The notes below the pieces were generated by a model. The model saw nothing but the letters and a program-made list of their open reading frames with translations, had not been told where the DNA came from and ran no database searches. Below are positions 12,288-22,160 of a DNA stretch of 64,000 bases, in pieces. A program made the translations under genes and the position numbers. This DNA is from Tetrastigma voinierianum (lineage: Eukaryota; Streptophyta; Magnoliopsida; Vitales; Vitaceae), in NCBI GenBank assembly GCA_016808115.1, contig JAEQBH010004679.1, forward strand, positions 100,303-164,302, in the 5' to 3' direction. Each line of letters opens with the position of its first letter. The stretch's first letter is position 1.

Positions 12288-13020
12288 TGTGAAATGAATT
12301 CTTTTTGAAGTGTGTTTGATTTTATGAGAAGAATAATGTTTGTTTGTCATTTGCTCATCATTGATTTGTATCTGTTGTGATTCGTGCAACAATGGTGATT
12401 AAAACATAAAAAGAAAACAAGAACTTGATGGTGATTAAACTTTCACTATATATTTGAAATAGGGTTACATATGAGAGTATTTATAATAACCCTTCATATA
12501 AGCAAATTATGAAAATACCTCTATACCGTGAACATACCGTACTATACACAGAATATACTACACATGACTCAAAACTCATCAAGGCCTTATTAGCTTTAAC
12601 CCAGGAACAAAATATCTGTGATCATGAATATCATATCCAGACTTGGATTTACGATATATTTCCAAAATACTCAGAACATCGTGGATATTGTTACAAAATA
12701 TCTAGCTAAAATTAACAAAAATACTTTGAAATTCATGGAAATACTTTGTTGAACTATAAAAAAGACATAAATAAGCAAATATACATTTATTGAAAACAAT
12801 ATTCATTATAATTTATCGAGAAATTATATTACAATAGTAATTGAAAACCAAAATGAAGACCAATATGGCTCTATTACATTATTTGATGAAGGGATCTCAT
12901 CTTAATGAAGACAATATTCATAATAGATATTTAGATGAGAGAAGGTCTCATAAAGAAAAAAATAATTTGAGAGTTAAATGGAGCTGATGTGTATGAATGA
13001 GTTTGTAAAGAGACCTGTAT
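12288..13020. other. AT-rich flank, no gene seen
   Basis: AT-rich sequence without a convincing coding region on either strand. The 66-codon open frame at 12509-12709 has no recognisable motif. Parts resemble generic LTR flanks but no ends could be defined. Confidence 0.4.
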
Positions 13021-13023
13021 GAT

Positions 13024-13380
13024 TTTAGGGGGGATTTATTGAATTTTTTGGAGTCAAAATAGTCATTACCGATATTTTACCGATATTTACCGATATATCT
13101 TCGATATTTACTAATATTTTACCAATAGTTACCGATATATCTCCGATATTTACTGATATTTTATCGATATTTTTTCAGAAATTCCAGCACATGCGTGCAT
13201 GAAATAAAGTCTCGAAATTTCGTAGAAATATCGGGAATTTCCGATATTTCGCCGATATTTCGACGATTTTTCTGATTTTTCTCCGATTTTTTGGCCAACT
13301 GACTATCAATTGGAAATTTCTTTTCGGGGCCCGTCGATAACCAATATTTCGACCGAAAAAACCGAAATTTTGTTCCTTGG
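13024..13380. repeat. Degenerate CGATATTT-type array
   Basis: Words such as CCGATATTT, CGATATAT and CCGATTTTT recur every 9-25 bp, first AT-rich (13050-13165), then in the set ATATCGGGAATTTCC / GATATTTCGCCG (13220-13290), ending in an ACCGAAATTTTG. Such short degenerate arrays are common as subterminal repeats of plant DNA transposons, but no terminal inverted repeat could be assigned, so the class is open. Confidence 0.5.
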
Positions 13381-13770
13381 CTTTAACATGTCATTTGTCT
13401 TTAGAAGTCAAGCAAAAGCCTTAGGGCTTGTTTGGTTTCGTTTGAAACCGCTTTCTCGCTCTTAAAACAAAGACAACAAGGAAAACATGGAGAACAAGCT
13501 TGGTTCTCAAAACACAAAAAACACTAAATTAAGATAATAAGAATAGCTGCAGAATACAAACCTCGTTTCGCATTAGTTTTCAAAATAGCACTCAAACAGG
13601 AACCCTTAGGTTTTCGATTGTCCGCCAGGGGTAAAGAAACCAAACTATCCTTGTATAACTGCACAAGGTCAATGAACGCCAATTTAGAAACTCTTCATAG
13701 AACTCTACCCCAAACCAGAGGACTAGCTCCATGCTTAAAAGAGGGCAAATCATCAATATATGCAATTAGT

Positions 13771-13895
13771 TTTTTTTTTTTTGACAATAAACACTTCAAA
13801 TACATCAGAAGAACTGTTCCCACTAGGACTCAAACCTAGGACCTCTCCCCTCCTTATGCTTTGCCTTTTTGAAACATTAAGCTCTCTACCACAAT
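13771..13895 (-). repeat. Possible tRNA-derived SINE-like insert
   Basis: On the minus strand TGGTAGAGAGCTT (box A-like) is followed about 50 bases on by GGTTTGAGTCC (one mismatch to box B) and, about 55 bases later, by a run of A (T-run at 13771-13784 on +). This is the usual order of a plant SINE. No flanking duplication was found, and similar B-box words occur in the tandem repeats at 43.6 kb, so a different origin is possible. Confidence 0.35.
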
Positions 13896-14006
13896 GAACT
13901 AGACATGATGGACAAGCAAACAAAGCAGTACCAATAAAATTTGGACACAAAGCAGTTTCAACACAACTTTATGACAAATCAAAAGTGGACTGAATTCATA
14001 CTATGA

Positions 14007-14090
14007 GGTACTACTTTCTTTCTTTTTTGCTATTCCCATTGGGACTAGAACCTGAAACCTTCCATAATCCCATCATCCCAACCCTTTACC
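14007..14090 (-). repeat. Second SINE-like segment
   Basis: On the minus strand TGGTAAAGGGTTGGG is followed by GGTTCTAGTCCC, again box A- and box B-like, with a T-rich stretch on the + side at 14008-14027. It is weaker than the first and no ends are defined. Confidence 0.25.
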
Positions 14091-15111
14091 ATTAGTAGTT
14101 TACAAACTAATAACTTATAATTATTAATAATTTCTTTAGGAAATAGATTTGATTTTGTAGTCTAATGTTCTCACAAGTTGTTAGAAGACAATCTTTTTCA
14201 AGCAAATAAATCAAGAATAATCACATGTAGTTATGAAAGGAAACATCATTGTACAACTAAAGAATGCCTTAACAATCAAAGAAGGTAGGCAATAACAATA
14301 AAAGAGTTAGAATCAATATTATTGAAAAGCCAGCTTTGAATTCTTGGATGGACAGGATATGCATATAAAATTGAGGCTCAAAGAACACGATGAGAAAGAA
14401 CAGGATGGAATAGAATTTCCTTGAACCATCACCACTATTAGGAATAAACACATAAAATGAAAAGAAACTACAACATTGATTAACCTTCAAGGGCAAGATG
14501 CTTATATGCAATGATAAATTTGAGAAAAATGGAAAAAACAATGGCCATATGCAAGCTCTCTAAGTAAGAACCTTCGACGCTTTATTATTATTATTATTAA
14601 TATTTGTAAATAATGATAGTCTTTCATGGTTAATTGGTACAACAAATGTTCACAAGCAACACCTATTTTCTACCATGATAATTACTATTTTAAAGTGTCA
14701 TAATGGAAATAAAAGCTTCCTAAGATCTGCAGTGGAGGCGTACTAATGTAAAGCACAGCCTCGGCCAAATCCTTGGAGCTGCAAGAACCGGGAATAATAA
14801 TATAAAGAACAGAATTTGAGAACACAAATAACACTATTTTTGTGTTCTCTAAAAATTTTTCTTGTTATCTTGATTTAGTATTTTCTATGTTTTTCCGAAT
14901 AGTTAAAAATTGGGCATCAAACGTATTCTTCATGTTTTCCTTGTTCTCCTTGTTTTTGAGAACAGAAAATAGTTTTTAAAAACAAAAACCAAGCAGACCC
15001 TTAGCTTCTTTTGGCAAAAGAAATTGCAAGAAGTTCATGAATCAAACAGACAACTGGTTCCCAACAATTAGAAATACACCCACTTACTTAATCATTGAAT
15101 TCACTATAGAC

Positions 15112-15540
15112 TAAGGTGGCATTTGTTTTTTCACTCAATGCTAAATAGAACTTTTTTCAACTTAATGTTAAATAGTATTTAATAGTATTAAGTAGTAAGG
15201 CGGAGTTTGTTTTTTTTACTTAATGCTGAATATAATTTTTTTTAGCTTAATGCTAAATAATACTTAATAGTATTAAGTATTAAGTTGTTTGTTCTTTTTA
15301 CAATTTGGTAGTAAATGCTGCTAGTTCTCATCTTTGTTGGGTAAATGTAGTGTTTCTTGTTTTGGAATATGATTTTTTCTTAATAGAAAAAGCTAAATAT
15401 TTTAGCTTTTTCTATTCATAATTTTTTTTAAAAAATTTTAATAATAAGTTGTGAAAAAATTAAAAAACAAACAGGTTAAATGCTTAGCTTTCAGCAAAAA
15501 GTTAAAATAGCTTTCAGTAAAAAGCAAAAAGCTAGTTTCC
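15112..15540. mobile_element. hAT-like MITE with duplicated end
   Basis: The left end CTAAGGTGGCATTTG followed by T-rich sequence resembles the ends of the element at 33472-33878. The first about 80 bp (GCATTTGTTTTTTCACTCAATGC ... TTTAATAGTATTAAGTAG) is repeated in tandem at about 15195-15280. The right end is uncertain, perhaps near 15474 (AAAAAACAAACAGG) or 15540. No coding capacity. Confidence 0.45.
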
Positions 15541-15545
15541 ATTGC

Positions 15546-16276
15546 AAAGTGGTCAAATTAAAATATCGCTCGAGTCATTAGTTGTTCAATAAGTTCTAGT
15601 AGTCAGTCAGCAGGATAACAATCAATTTAAAAAAAGGAAAAAGGGAAAGAAAAAAGAAAAATATTTAAAAAAGGGTTAGTCAAATTCATTCATTTACATA
15701 TATTTGATCTTCCTGACATGAATAAAGATACTGGATATGGAAACAACACCCGTCAATAATTTTATGTCATACTCATGTCTCATCCATCATAGAGTTGGAT
15801 TATATACATTTACTATATATGCCTCTCAAATGCCACATTAATAGACTATTTTATCTACAAATACATTGGCATATTTATTTGCAAACTACATTCTTTGGTT
15901 GACCAAATAACAAAATATTATGTTCACTAATTAGGAAATTAGAGAATTTTAATTATAAATAGTGTAACTGAATCATTTTATCCAAAAGCAATTAAATATT
16001 CAGAACTATTTGTTGTGGCCTAGCTTCCTACTATTGTGTAATATAAAACTGTTGCGATATTGGGTTAATAGTCAAAGATTCTCTATTGTAATTCATGTGC
16101 CTTCATATTCAGCTACCTTGCTTTCTATTTTTAGTGGTTAATGATAGTCTCTGTAACTAGGAAACAGAATTTCTGATTTACAATGGCTAACTAACTCACC
16201 TCTGATGATTTGGAATAAACAATCAATCGGGTTTATATGCTTTTAGTTTCTCACTGGATGTCATTTCTTGTGGCAG
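15546..16276 (+). other. Intron-like or upstream sequence before the DUF2470 exon
   Basis: AT-rich sequence with no recognisable exon on either strand. It ends in a T-rich tract and TTGTGGCAG, a usable 3' splice site directly before the coding exon at 16277. The missing upstream exons of that gene were searched for back to 12288 and not found; the DNA elements at 13.4-15.5 kb may lie in its intron. Confidence 0.4.
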
Positions 16277-16512
16277 CCATCAGAGGCAAAGCTGATATGG
16301 GTCGATCGGTTAGGCTTTGACATGCGTATTTACTCCCCTCAGAAAGATGTCTTTGAGGTTCGAATTCCTTTCCCTAGAGAAGTGGCAGATGAGAAGGGTG
16401 CAAAGTCATCATTCAATAGTATGTCCCAACTTGCGTGGGAGGTGGAGAAGAACTACAATGCTCCGGATTTTAAGAAGGTGAAACAACTGAAGCAAATCAC
16501 ATACAGAGGACA
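16277..16512 (+). CDS. DUF2470-domain protein, single visible exon (partial gene)
   Basis: About 78 codons with clean plant coding character. A KLIWVDRLGFDMRIYS block (codons about 5-20) and VFEVRIPFPREV (about 25-36) match the pattern of DUF2470, a domain of FMN-binding-split/HugZ-like plastid proteins of plants, here in its C-terminal half. MSQLAWEVEKNY and a lysine-rich KKVKQLKQIT end follow. The exon opens after an AG at 16275-16276 in frame. It closes either at a 5' splice site (GTAAGT at 16513) or at the in-frame stop 16514-16516, which would make it the last exon. No other exon was found, so this is a partial gene, or a gene whose other exons are outside the recognisable region. Family assignment is good; the exact orthologue is not known. 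Confidence 0.7.
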
Positions 16513-16964
16513 GTAAGTGAAAATTGCATTTTTGTTTATTCTTTGATGCGAGAGGCGAGTCCATTGCTTTCTTTCTCCTGTTGTTCTTGTTGTTCTAGTA
16601 TCAAACGTGTGCCCGGATTATGTTGAGTAATTCAGCTATAAGGAGTAATCTAATTAAAGAAATGTTAATTAGGTGGGAATGACTTGCATTGCTTCATTTC
16701 TCATTATATTTTTTGAAAAAAAAAGTGTTCTTAAGGCTGGATTGGTCCAATTTGGAGCAAGCCAACTTCTAAATCTTTTACTGGGTTCTGTTAATGTCTA
16801 ATGTTAATGGATTTGAGTCATTAGAGTCGTATTAGTTGGTTTATAAAGTTCTGCTTTGGGATAAGTCTGTACAACCTTGTACAAGATCATGGATTACACT
16901 TTAATTAGTTGCTAAGGCAGTAACAGGATTAAAATCTGGGAATCTTTCAACCGTCTAGACAATG

Positions 16965-17155
16965 GTTGTATTCTGCATTGTTTTTGAAAACTGTTTTCTG
17001 TTTTAAAACAAATTTAACATGCCAGTTCTTAGTGTTTTGTTCTGAAAAACATAGAGACCATAGAAAAACACTAAATTCGTATAATGCTAACAGTTTTAGA
17101 AAGCATCAAAATAATAAGACTGTGTTTTCAAAAAATAGGAACCAAACAAGCCTTT
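16965..17155. mobile_element. Short MITE related to the 13.4 kb element
   Basis: The right end AACCAAACAAGCC is preceded by TGTTTTCAAAAAATAGG. The left part GTTTTTGAAAACTGTTTTC mirrors it. This is the same end type as 13424-15000 at about one eighth of its length. The left terminus is degraded and no clear duplication is visible. Non-coding. Confidence 0.5.
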
Positions 17156-17464
17156 AGCTTTTAGCTCTTTCCTATTTCCCCATTTTTACAATAGTAGAAC
17201 ATTATGCATCAGTGTTAATGGTATAGGGATATATAAGAGGTTAGAGTTAGGACACATCAGGTTAGTGGTTCAGACAGGTTTTATAGAACAATAAACTTCA
17301 TCACCTAGCTAAAGAAACAATGGCTTTGAAAAGTCCCATCTTATGCTACCAAAGAAAACAATAGAAGTAGGAAAAGCAGTTGGTGTCATTGAATCTACAG
17401 ACGAGAAACCCGAGCAATCGCCAGAACCTGGGCGATGAACTTGATGATGTATTCTGCTATGCCT

Positions 17465-17861
17465 CTACTGTTCTTTTAATTTACATTCAGAGTAGAACAC
17501 AGAAAACACAACATAGGAGAACATATTTACCAGGCAGAAAAGAATGGTTGCAATGAATCCAAAACCGAAAACCGTCACTGCACCAACTTCATCTACCATC
17601 ATCATCATCTGATGATGATGCAACATAGAACAGGATGTAGATTGGAATGCTTAGTAGTTCCAGAATCAACATCAGGAAAAACCCTTGAATCTTTCTACCC
17701 CTGCTTAGTTTTACAGCTTTTTCGAGTGCCTTTGCTCCATAACACTCATCATCCATGACTGAAACAACGAGCCCAAGAGTCGAAACCGAGGTCAAGTAGA
17801 TGTAAAGCAGAGCAGCCATTACAGCTATTAGCCCCCTCCATGCTTCCCCTGCATCTTCCTT
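17465..17861 (-). pseudogene. Plant multi-pass membrane protein gene, 3' part (split by CACTA)
   Basis: Reading on the minus strand from the CACTA border: a KEDAGEAWRG start, two hydrophobic segments (LIAVMAALLYIYLTSV, and FFLMLILELLSIPIYILFYV), with VVSVMDDECYGAKALEKAVKL and RGRKIQG between them. The VVSV-x-E/D-x-x-YG-x-x-A pattern is typical of a plant family of uncharacterised integral membrane proteins, usually single-exon. At a GAT repeat near 17597-17610 the frame ends in a stop. One base shift continues into DEVGAVTVFGFGFIATILFC and a further hydrophobic stretch ending at a stop at 17465-17467. The gene therefore probably extends to 17465 with a frameshift. Function unknown. The 5' part lies at 19018-19545. 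Confidence 0.6.
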
Positions 17862-18491
17862 CACTACAAGAAATTCATGCGCTATCGACAAAAATTACCG
17901 ATGATTAAATTCTCGCTGGTAACATGCACGGAATATCGACGGAACAAAGCATATTATTTTTTCCACATTTTTGCTACCATTTACCGACAGAATACCTACG
18001 GAAAATTACCGACGGAAGTGTTCCGTAGGTAATTTTCCCGCTATATATAGGCGCCAACTTTTAGGTACCATTTACCGATTGGGACATTTATGGAAAATTA
18101 CCGATCGGCGTTCCGTAGGTAATTTTCTCATTTATATGTAGGTGCCAACTTTTAGGTACCATTTACCTAATAAATATTTCATTTTAAAATTACCGACTAA
18201 GTGTTCCGTAGGTAATTTCCATTTATCGATGTAATACCTACGAAAAATTGTCGACGTAAGTGTTCCGAGGTAATTTCCATTTTATCAACGGAATACTCAT
18301 TTTAACATTACGACAGAAGTAACCTCGTGAGGTAAATTTTATCTTTGATACTTTTTTGAAATATTTATCTTTAATACTTGATATTATTAAATAAGTGTAA
18401 TTATAATAATATTTTAAATTTTATAAAATGAAATAATTTTAATGTTTAAACCTAATATATCCAAAAGAATTAAATTAATTATTTTATTCTA

Positions 18492-18549
<58 letters not shown>

Positions 18550-19014
18550 TTATTTTGCAATTAACATAATGTTGATGAATGATATATATAATATTTTCAA
18601 TTTATCTAACATTAGTCATTGTTGCTATGGATCCTCCATGTTTTCCCAAGTTCAAGGCCCTGAGTCTTAAAAAACTCCGAATTGATATATTTTTCTTTGA
18701 TTTTGGTAAACTAAAAAAATACCGACGGACTTTCCGTATGTAAATTACCGATAGATTACCTACGGAATTTTGTCTAGATTGGTCCCATTTTGCATTTTCC
18801 TCAACTTTACCTACTCACTTTTCCACAATTTATCGACGACTTCCGTGAGGTAATTTACCTACGGATTGATGCCTTCCGTCTGTAATTTATTTACCTACGC
18901 CTACAACAACCTACTCTAAATATATTATTCCAGATTCAGAGAAATTTAATTACCGACTATCTGTTTATATACCATTAATTCTCTCCGTAGGTAAATTGTC
19001 AATTTTGTCAGAAG
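17862..19014. mobile_element. CACTA (En/Spm-like) element inside a host gene
   Basis: At 17862 the sequence starts CACTACAAGAAATT, the canonical CACTA terminus. Inside, words of the type TTACCGAC(G)GA and TTCCGTAGGTAAT repeat many times in both orientations (17930-18330 and 18715-19010), as in subterminal repeats of En/Spm elements. CTT precedes the left end (17859-17861) and follows at 19015-19017, fitting the 3 bp duplication of this class. The right terminus itself is degenerate (TTTTGTCAGAAG instead of a TTTCTTGTAGTG form). No transposase: a non-autonomous or deleted copy of about 1.15 kb. Confidence 0.75.
18495..18547. repeat. (TA)n microsatellite
   Basis: About 50 bp of uninterrupted TA dinucleotides within the CACTA element. 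Confidence 0.95.
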
Positions 19015-19017
19015 CTT

Positions 19018-19545
19018 ACCGACAGTTGATTGATTTGATCAAACCTATAACCAAAATTGCATACACTATTGGTATTAAGGTATAACATACGTGGATGTTA
19101 TTATTGGTTTCTTCCATTGTATAGATGAGAGCAGTGTCCTTAGTGGATACAGATCTCCGGTATAAGATATAGTCACGTGATAGATTGTTATGGTTATTCC
19201 AAACACTGAAACCACCCAAAACCCGAGCAGGAAAGGAGCTTCGAATACTAGAAGAGTCAGAGATCTTCCCAATGAACCATATAGACTTGTTATAGTTGTC
19301 CTCAATCTTCCATCATTTAGGCAAGAAGAGATGATGCAGAGAACAAGCAGAGTGTGGACACCACAAGAAGCATAGTCTCAAAGATAAGCCCCATTTCTAG
19401 CCGGTGTTTTGATGGTTTTCCGAAAATCCCGATAAGATTTATCGACTGGGTAGCGGTGGAGGATGCAAAGAGAAGTGGCGTGGTGGTGGGTGGTGGTGGA
19501 GGAGGAGGAAAAGGTGCCTTCAGCCATGAAATCTTTCGCTTGTGA
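19018..19545 (-). pseudogene. Plant multi-pass membrane protein gene, 5' part
   Basis: On the minus strand a proline-rich stretch (PPPPPPP, coordinates about 19480-19510) leads to ATQSINLI and a hydrophobic segment (MGLIFETMLLVVSTLCLF). After one frame change near 19335 come a TTITSLYGSLGRSL block, a strongly hydrophobic segment (LLVFEAPFLLGFWVVSVFGI) and WKKPIITS-YVI. After a second frame change near 19085 comes IPIVYAILVIGLI. The order (cytosolic proline-rich start, paired membrane segments, W-K-x-P-x-x-T motif) agrees with the family of the 3' part. The only nearby ATG (19525-19527) is out of frame with the main stretch, so the start is uncertain. Two or three frameshifts plus the CACTA insertion make this a pseudogene, unless the shifts are sequence errors. 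Confidence 0.55.
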
Positions 19546-19639
19546 GTTGGGGGACTTGGTTTTTTCAGGTATCGTTTCAAATACAGTAGATCTCGGTGTC
19601 TTCTTATCCGACCATATGATCTATATATAATAATCATAT

Positions 19640-20490
19640 TCTAAACTTCTCATTCGTTAAAACTATGATATTAATCCACCAAACATATAAAGGGATTGGC
19701 GTGCTCTTTCCTATCTTAACCAAATTGGCCTCAGCCCAACCTTAGTGAATGTAAATTGCAGCGCTAAGTAGAGCCTTTATCATATTAACTGGTCCATCTT
19801 CTTTGGTCAGACGCTAGTCCACATGATAAGCCAGGTGTGTACGGACATGTTTAAAATACCTCATGGTTTGACCAAAAAAAGAAAAGTATGTTTTTTTTTA
19901 AAAAAAAAAAGGAATTAAAAGGGTCACTAACCTTGCAAATGAATCATATGTTAAACAAATTATTCATATGTCAATTCGATTTTTGCTTAGTTGGTGAATT
20001 CAATCTTATTGTTTTATGTGATCAAAAAAGTTTGTGTTTGAGTATATAAGTATTTTGGACATAATTATTAAACCGATAATGTTTAATAAATTTTTACAAT
20101 AGTTTAATTACATAAAAATAGAGGGCCCCTTTGTTTGATTATTCCAACGGTACAAGAAGATGTATTATTTTCTTTCCTCTGTCCGTCCATATATGAAAGA
20201 ATCTTATGGGGGATGATGATAACCGAGGAAATGCGTTATAGAGGGAGGTTGTATGTTGGGGAAGGCTTGAGTCACTGACAGGTTATCATTGGGCAGAGGC
20301 CCATGTTCTTTATTAAGAAGTAGCCCCACTTATTGGGCTTCTACTGCTGTGCCGCTACCGGGTTGGGCCACTCATAATCATCATCATCGAGTCCAATAAA
20401 GCCAATGGGAAAAACGCATTCTACCCATGCATGCCATCATGCGAACTATGCGAAAGATATTAAAAATACAAATTTATTGTAGTAAAAATA

Positions 20491-20541
<51 letters not shown>

Positions 20542-20592
20542 GTATCTTTTCTAATTTAACATATCTTTTCGAGAGTTTTAACCATTTTGCTC
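19640..20592. other. Intergenic AT-rich sequence
   Basis: No gene recognised. A run of A/T around 19880-19915, a short GC-richer part near 20215-20370 without motifs, and a (TA)n tract at 20493-20539. This could be upstream sequence of the membrane-protein gene. Confidence 0.4.
20493..20539. repeat. (TA)n microsatellite
   Basis: About 46 bp of TA repeats just upstream of Copia-1. Confidence 0.95.
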
Positions 20593-20596
20593 TTGT
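20592..20596. repeat. Target-site duplication of Copia-1 (CTTGT), left copy
   Basis: CTTGT directly before TGTTATTTCC; exact copy at 26330-26334. Confidence 0.75.
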
Positions 20597-20714
20597 TGTT
20601 ATTTCCACATTAAAATTACTGCGCGACCTAATAACTGTATTTAACCAATTAGCAATACTCACATCTTTAAACTCAGCATAAGATATTTACCCCATGGAGT
20701 GGGTAAATTATAAT
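20597..20714 (+). repeat. Copia-1 5' LTR, recognisable part
   Basis: It is collinear with 25752-25873: TGTTATTT-CACATTAAAATTA, then CATCTTTAAACTC, AAGATATTTACCC, ATGGAGTGGGTAA. Beyond this point the two LTRs no longer correspond, so the 5' LTR seems deleted internally or replaced. Confidence 0.65.
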
Positions 20715-21239
20715 TGCCGGCGCCATTGGCCGGCCTCGTGTTTCCTTCGCACACCGTATTAGAAGCTTCAATAGCTGGTAACATTAATCATAAAGACTTG
20801 CTAGTCGATTGTCATTATCACTTATTCGAATACGAAATCGAAATTTCTTTTAAGATGTCCATGTATCCTGTGATTTGAACCTTTGTGAAATTATCTGATG
20901 AATGCCGATTTTTTTGATTTTATTATGATTGATTATTGAATCAGATGATTATTAATGATACTATTTCCTTGATTTTTAACTCAAATAAAAGAATTAATTT
21001 CATCTTGTGAAATTTTATCCAAATGACAATTTATAAATGTAAGGTTAACTAATTTAGATGGTTGCCAAAGTAACCTAAATTAGTGAGCCTGTATTTATTG
21101 AATTGCATAAAGGAATAAAGGAGACTTATAAAATTCTTAATAATTCTCTTTATAATTAGGATAATGAGACTAACTTAAAGGAGAGTCAATTTCTGCTAAT
21201 TATTAATTAATGGTTTTATTTTGTGTTGCTTAGAAAGGT

Positions 21240-22160
21240 AAAATGGATACCCGTATGTAACATATAAATGACAAAATAGCAGTTGCTTTAAGTTCTCCTC
21301 TGCTTAACACTCTGAGCACAAGTAAAATTTACCTAAAGGAGAATTTTAACGATATCACAGTCTATCGCTATTTATTTTTACTGTGCCTTATTGCGAGCAT
21401 TATTCTATTTTGCGGTCAGCCCTAATTTCCATTACACTCTGCACCGAATGATTGTTTACGGGTCGAACTTTTCGAATCCAGATGAAAGTATTCACCCCAC
21501 GCAGACGGGATTCGACTCCTACTTTAATAATCTGATAAACCTCTGGTTACGATGACAGATCTCGAGCAAGTGGAACAATAAAAGCTCCGGGCAAGATCCA
21601 ATGCATCACCGATGTTTATGAGAATGACTATCGCAAATAATATCAAGACCTTTCTCCCTCAAACCGAGTTTGCCTCTAATTTCCGAAACTGGCTGAGGAG
21701 TGCCTAAACGCACGATGTCCTCACAGCACATTGATGGCCGAATTGACCACTGCGAAATATGATGGTTAGAAATGTATTCAAAGAACATATTTAAACATGA
21801 CCGAAAAAGGTCGCAGTTTAAGGCACTAGGTACGGGTATTCGATGAGTTCTTCTGCACAGCTTTGTCCTTAACTCATCGCATCACAGCTTGCTCCATTCA
21901 AAATCCACTATAATACTAATGCGGACTGAACTCAATGAGCTCACCGTAAATGTATACAAGAGGAAGTTAGATTAAGACAGAAGGATATAATTCGCTTCAT
22001 GTAACTCGCGGAGTCAAAGAAGAAAGGAAAATTCAAAAGTAAAAATTTCCACTTAAGAAAAGTGTATCTGTAAGGTAGCCGAAATGCGATAAAAAATTCA
22101 TGGTAAGTTGCTACTTTTGTGGCAAGAAAGGGCATGTGAAGAAGGACTGTATCAAGCGCA
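21240..22160 (+). pseudogene. Copia-1 gag with zinc knuckle
   Basis: A start near 21244 (AAATGGATACCC) is plausible. Copia gag (UBN2-type) words follow: MFMRMTIANNIKT near 21610-21650, PQTEFASNF, and a SQLAPFKIHYNT block near 21890. A clear zinc knuckle, CYFCGKKGHVKKDC, is encoded at 22109-22150; it has the C-x2-C-x4-H-x4-C spacing intact. Gag packages element RNA. Most of the protein is broken by frame changes, but the knuckle region (22100-22324) is open. Confidence 0.75.

Larger units (their letters stand above)
13424..15000. mobile_element. PIF/Harbinger-like DNA element (long imperfect inverted ends)
   Basis: The left end GGGCTTGTTTGG and the inverted right end GGGTCTGCTTGG face each other. 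The inverted similarity runs inward for over 100 bp (GGAGAACAAG, GGAAAACATG, then ACTAAATTAAGATAA against ACTAAATCAAGATAA). TTA lies directly outside both ends (13421-13423 and 15001-15003). GGG-x-x-TGTTTGG ends with a TWA duplication are typical of PIF/Harbinger and Tourist elements. No transposase could be read, so it is a non-autonomous copy that carries other insertions. Confidence 0.65.

Noticed and set aside
13820..13860. tRNA gene suggested by a B-box-like word
   Set aside because: No cloverleaf can be formed; only box A/B-like words and an A tail, at most a SINE-like remnant.
14713..14785. Possible minus-strand exon after a TTCTTGCAG site (open for about 24 codons)
   Set aside because: Short, no family match, no partner exons, and located within the PIF/Harbinger-like element; chance is likelier.
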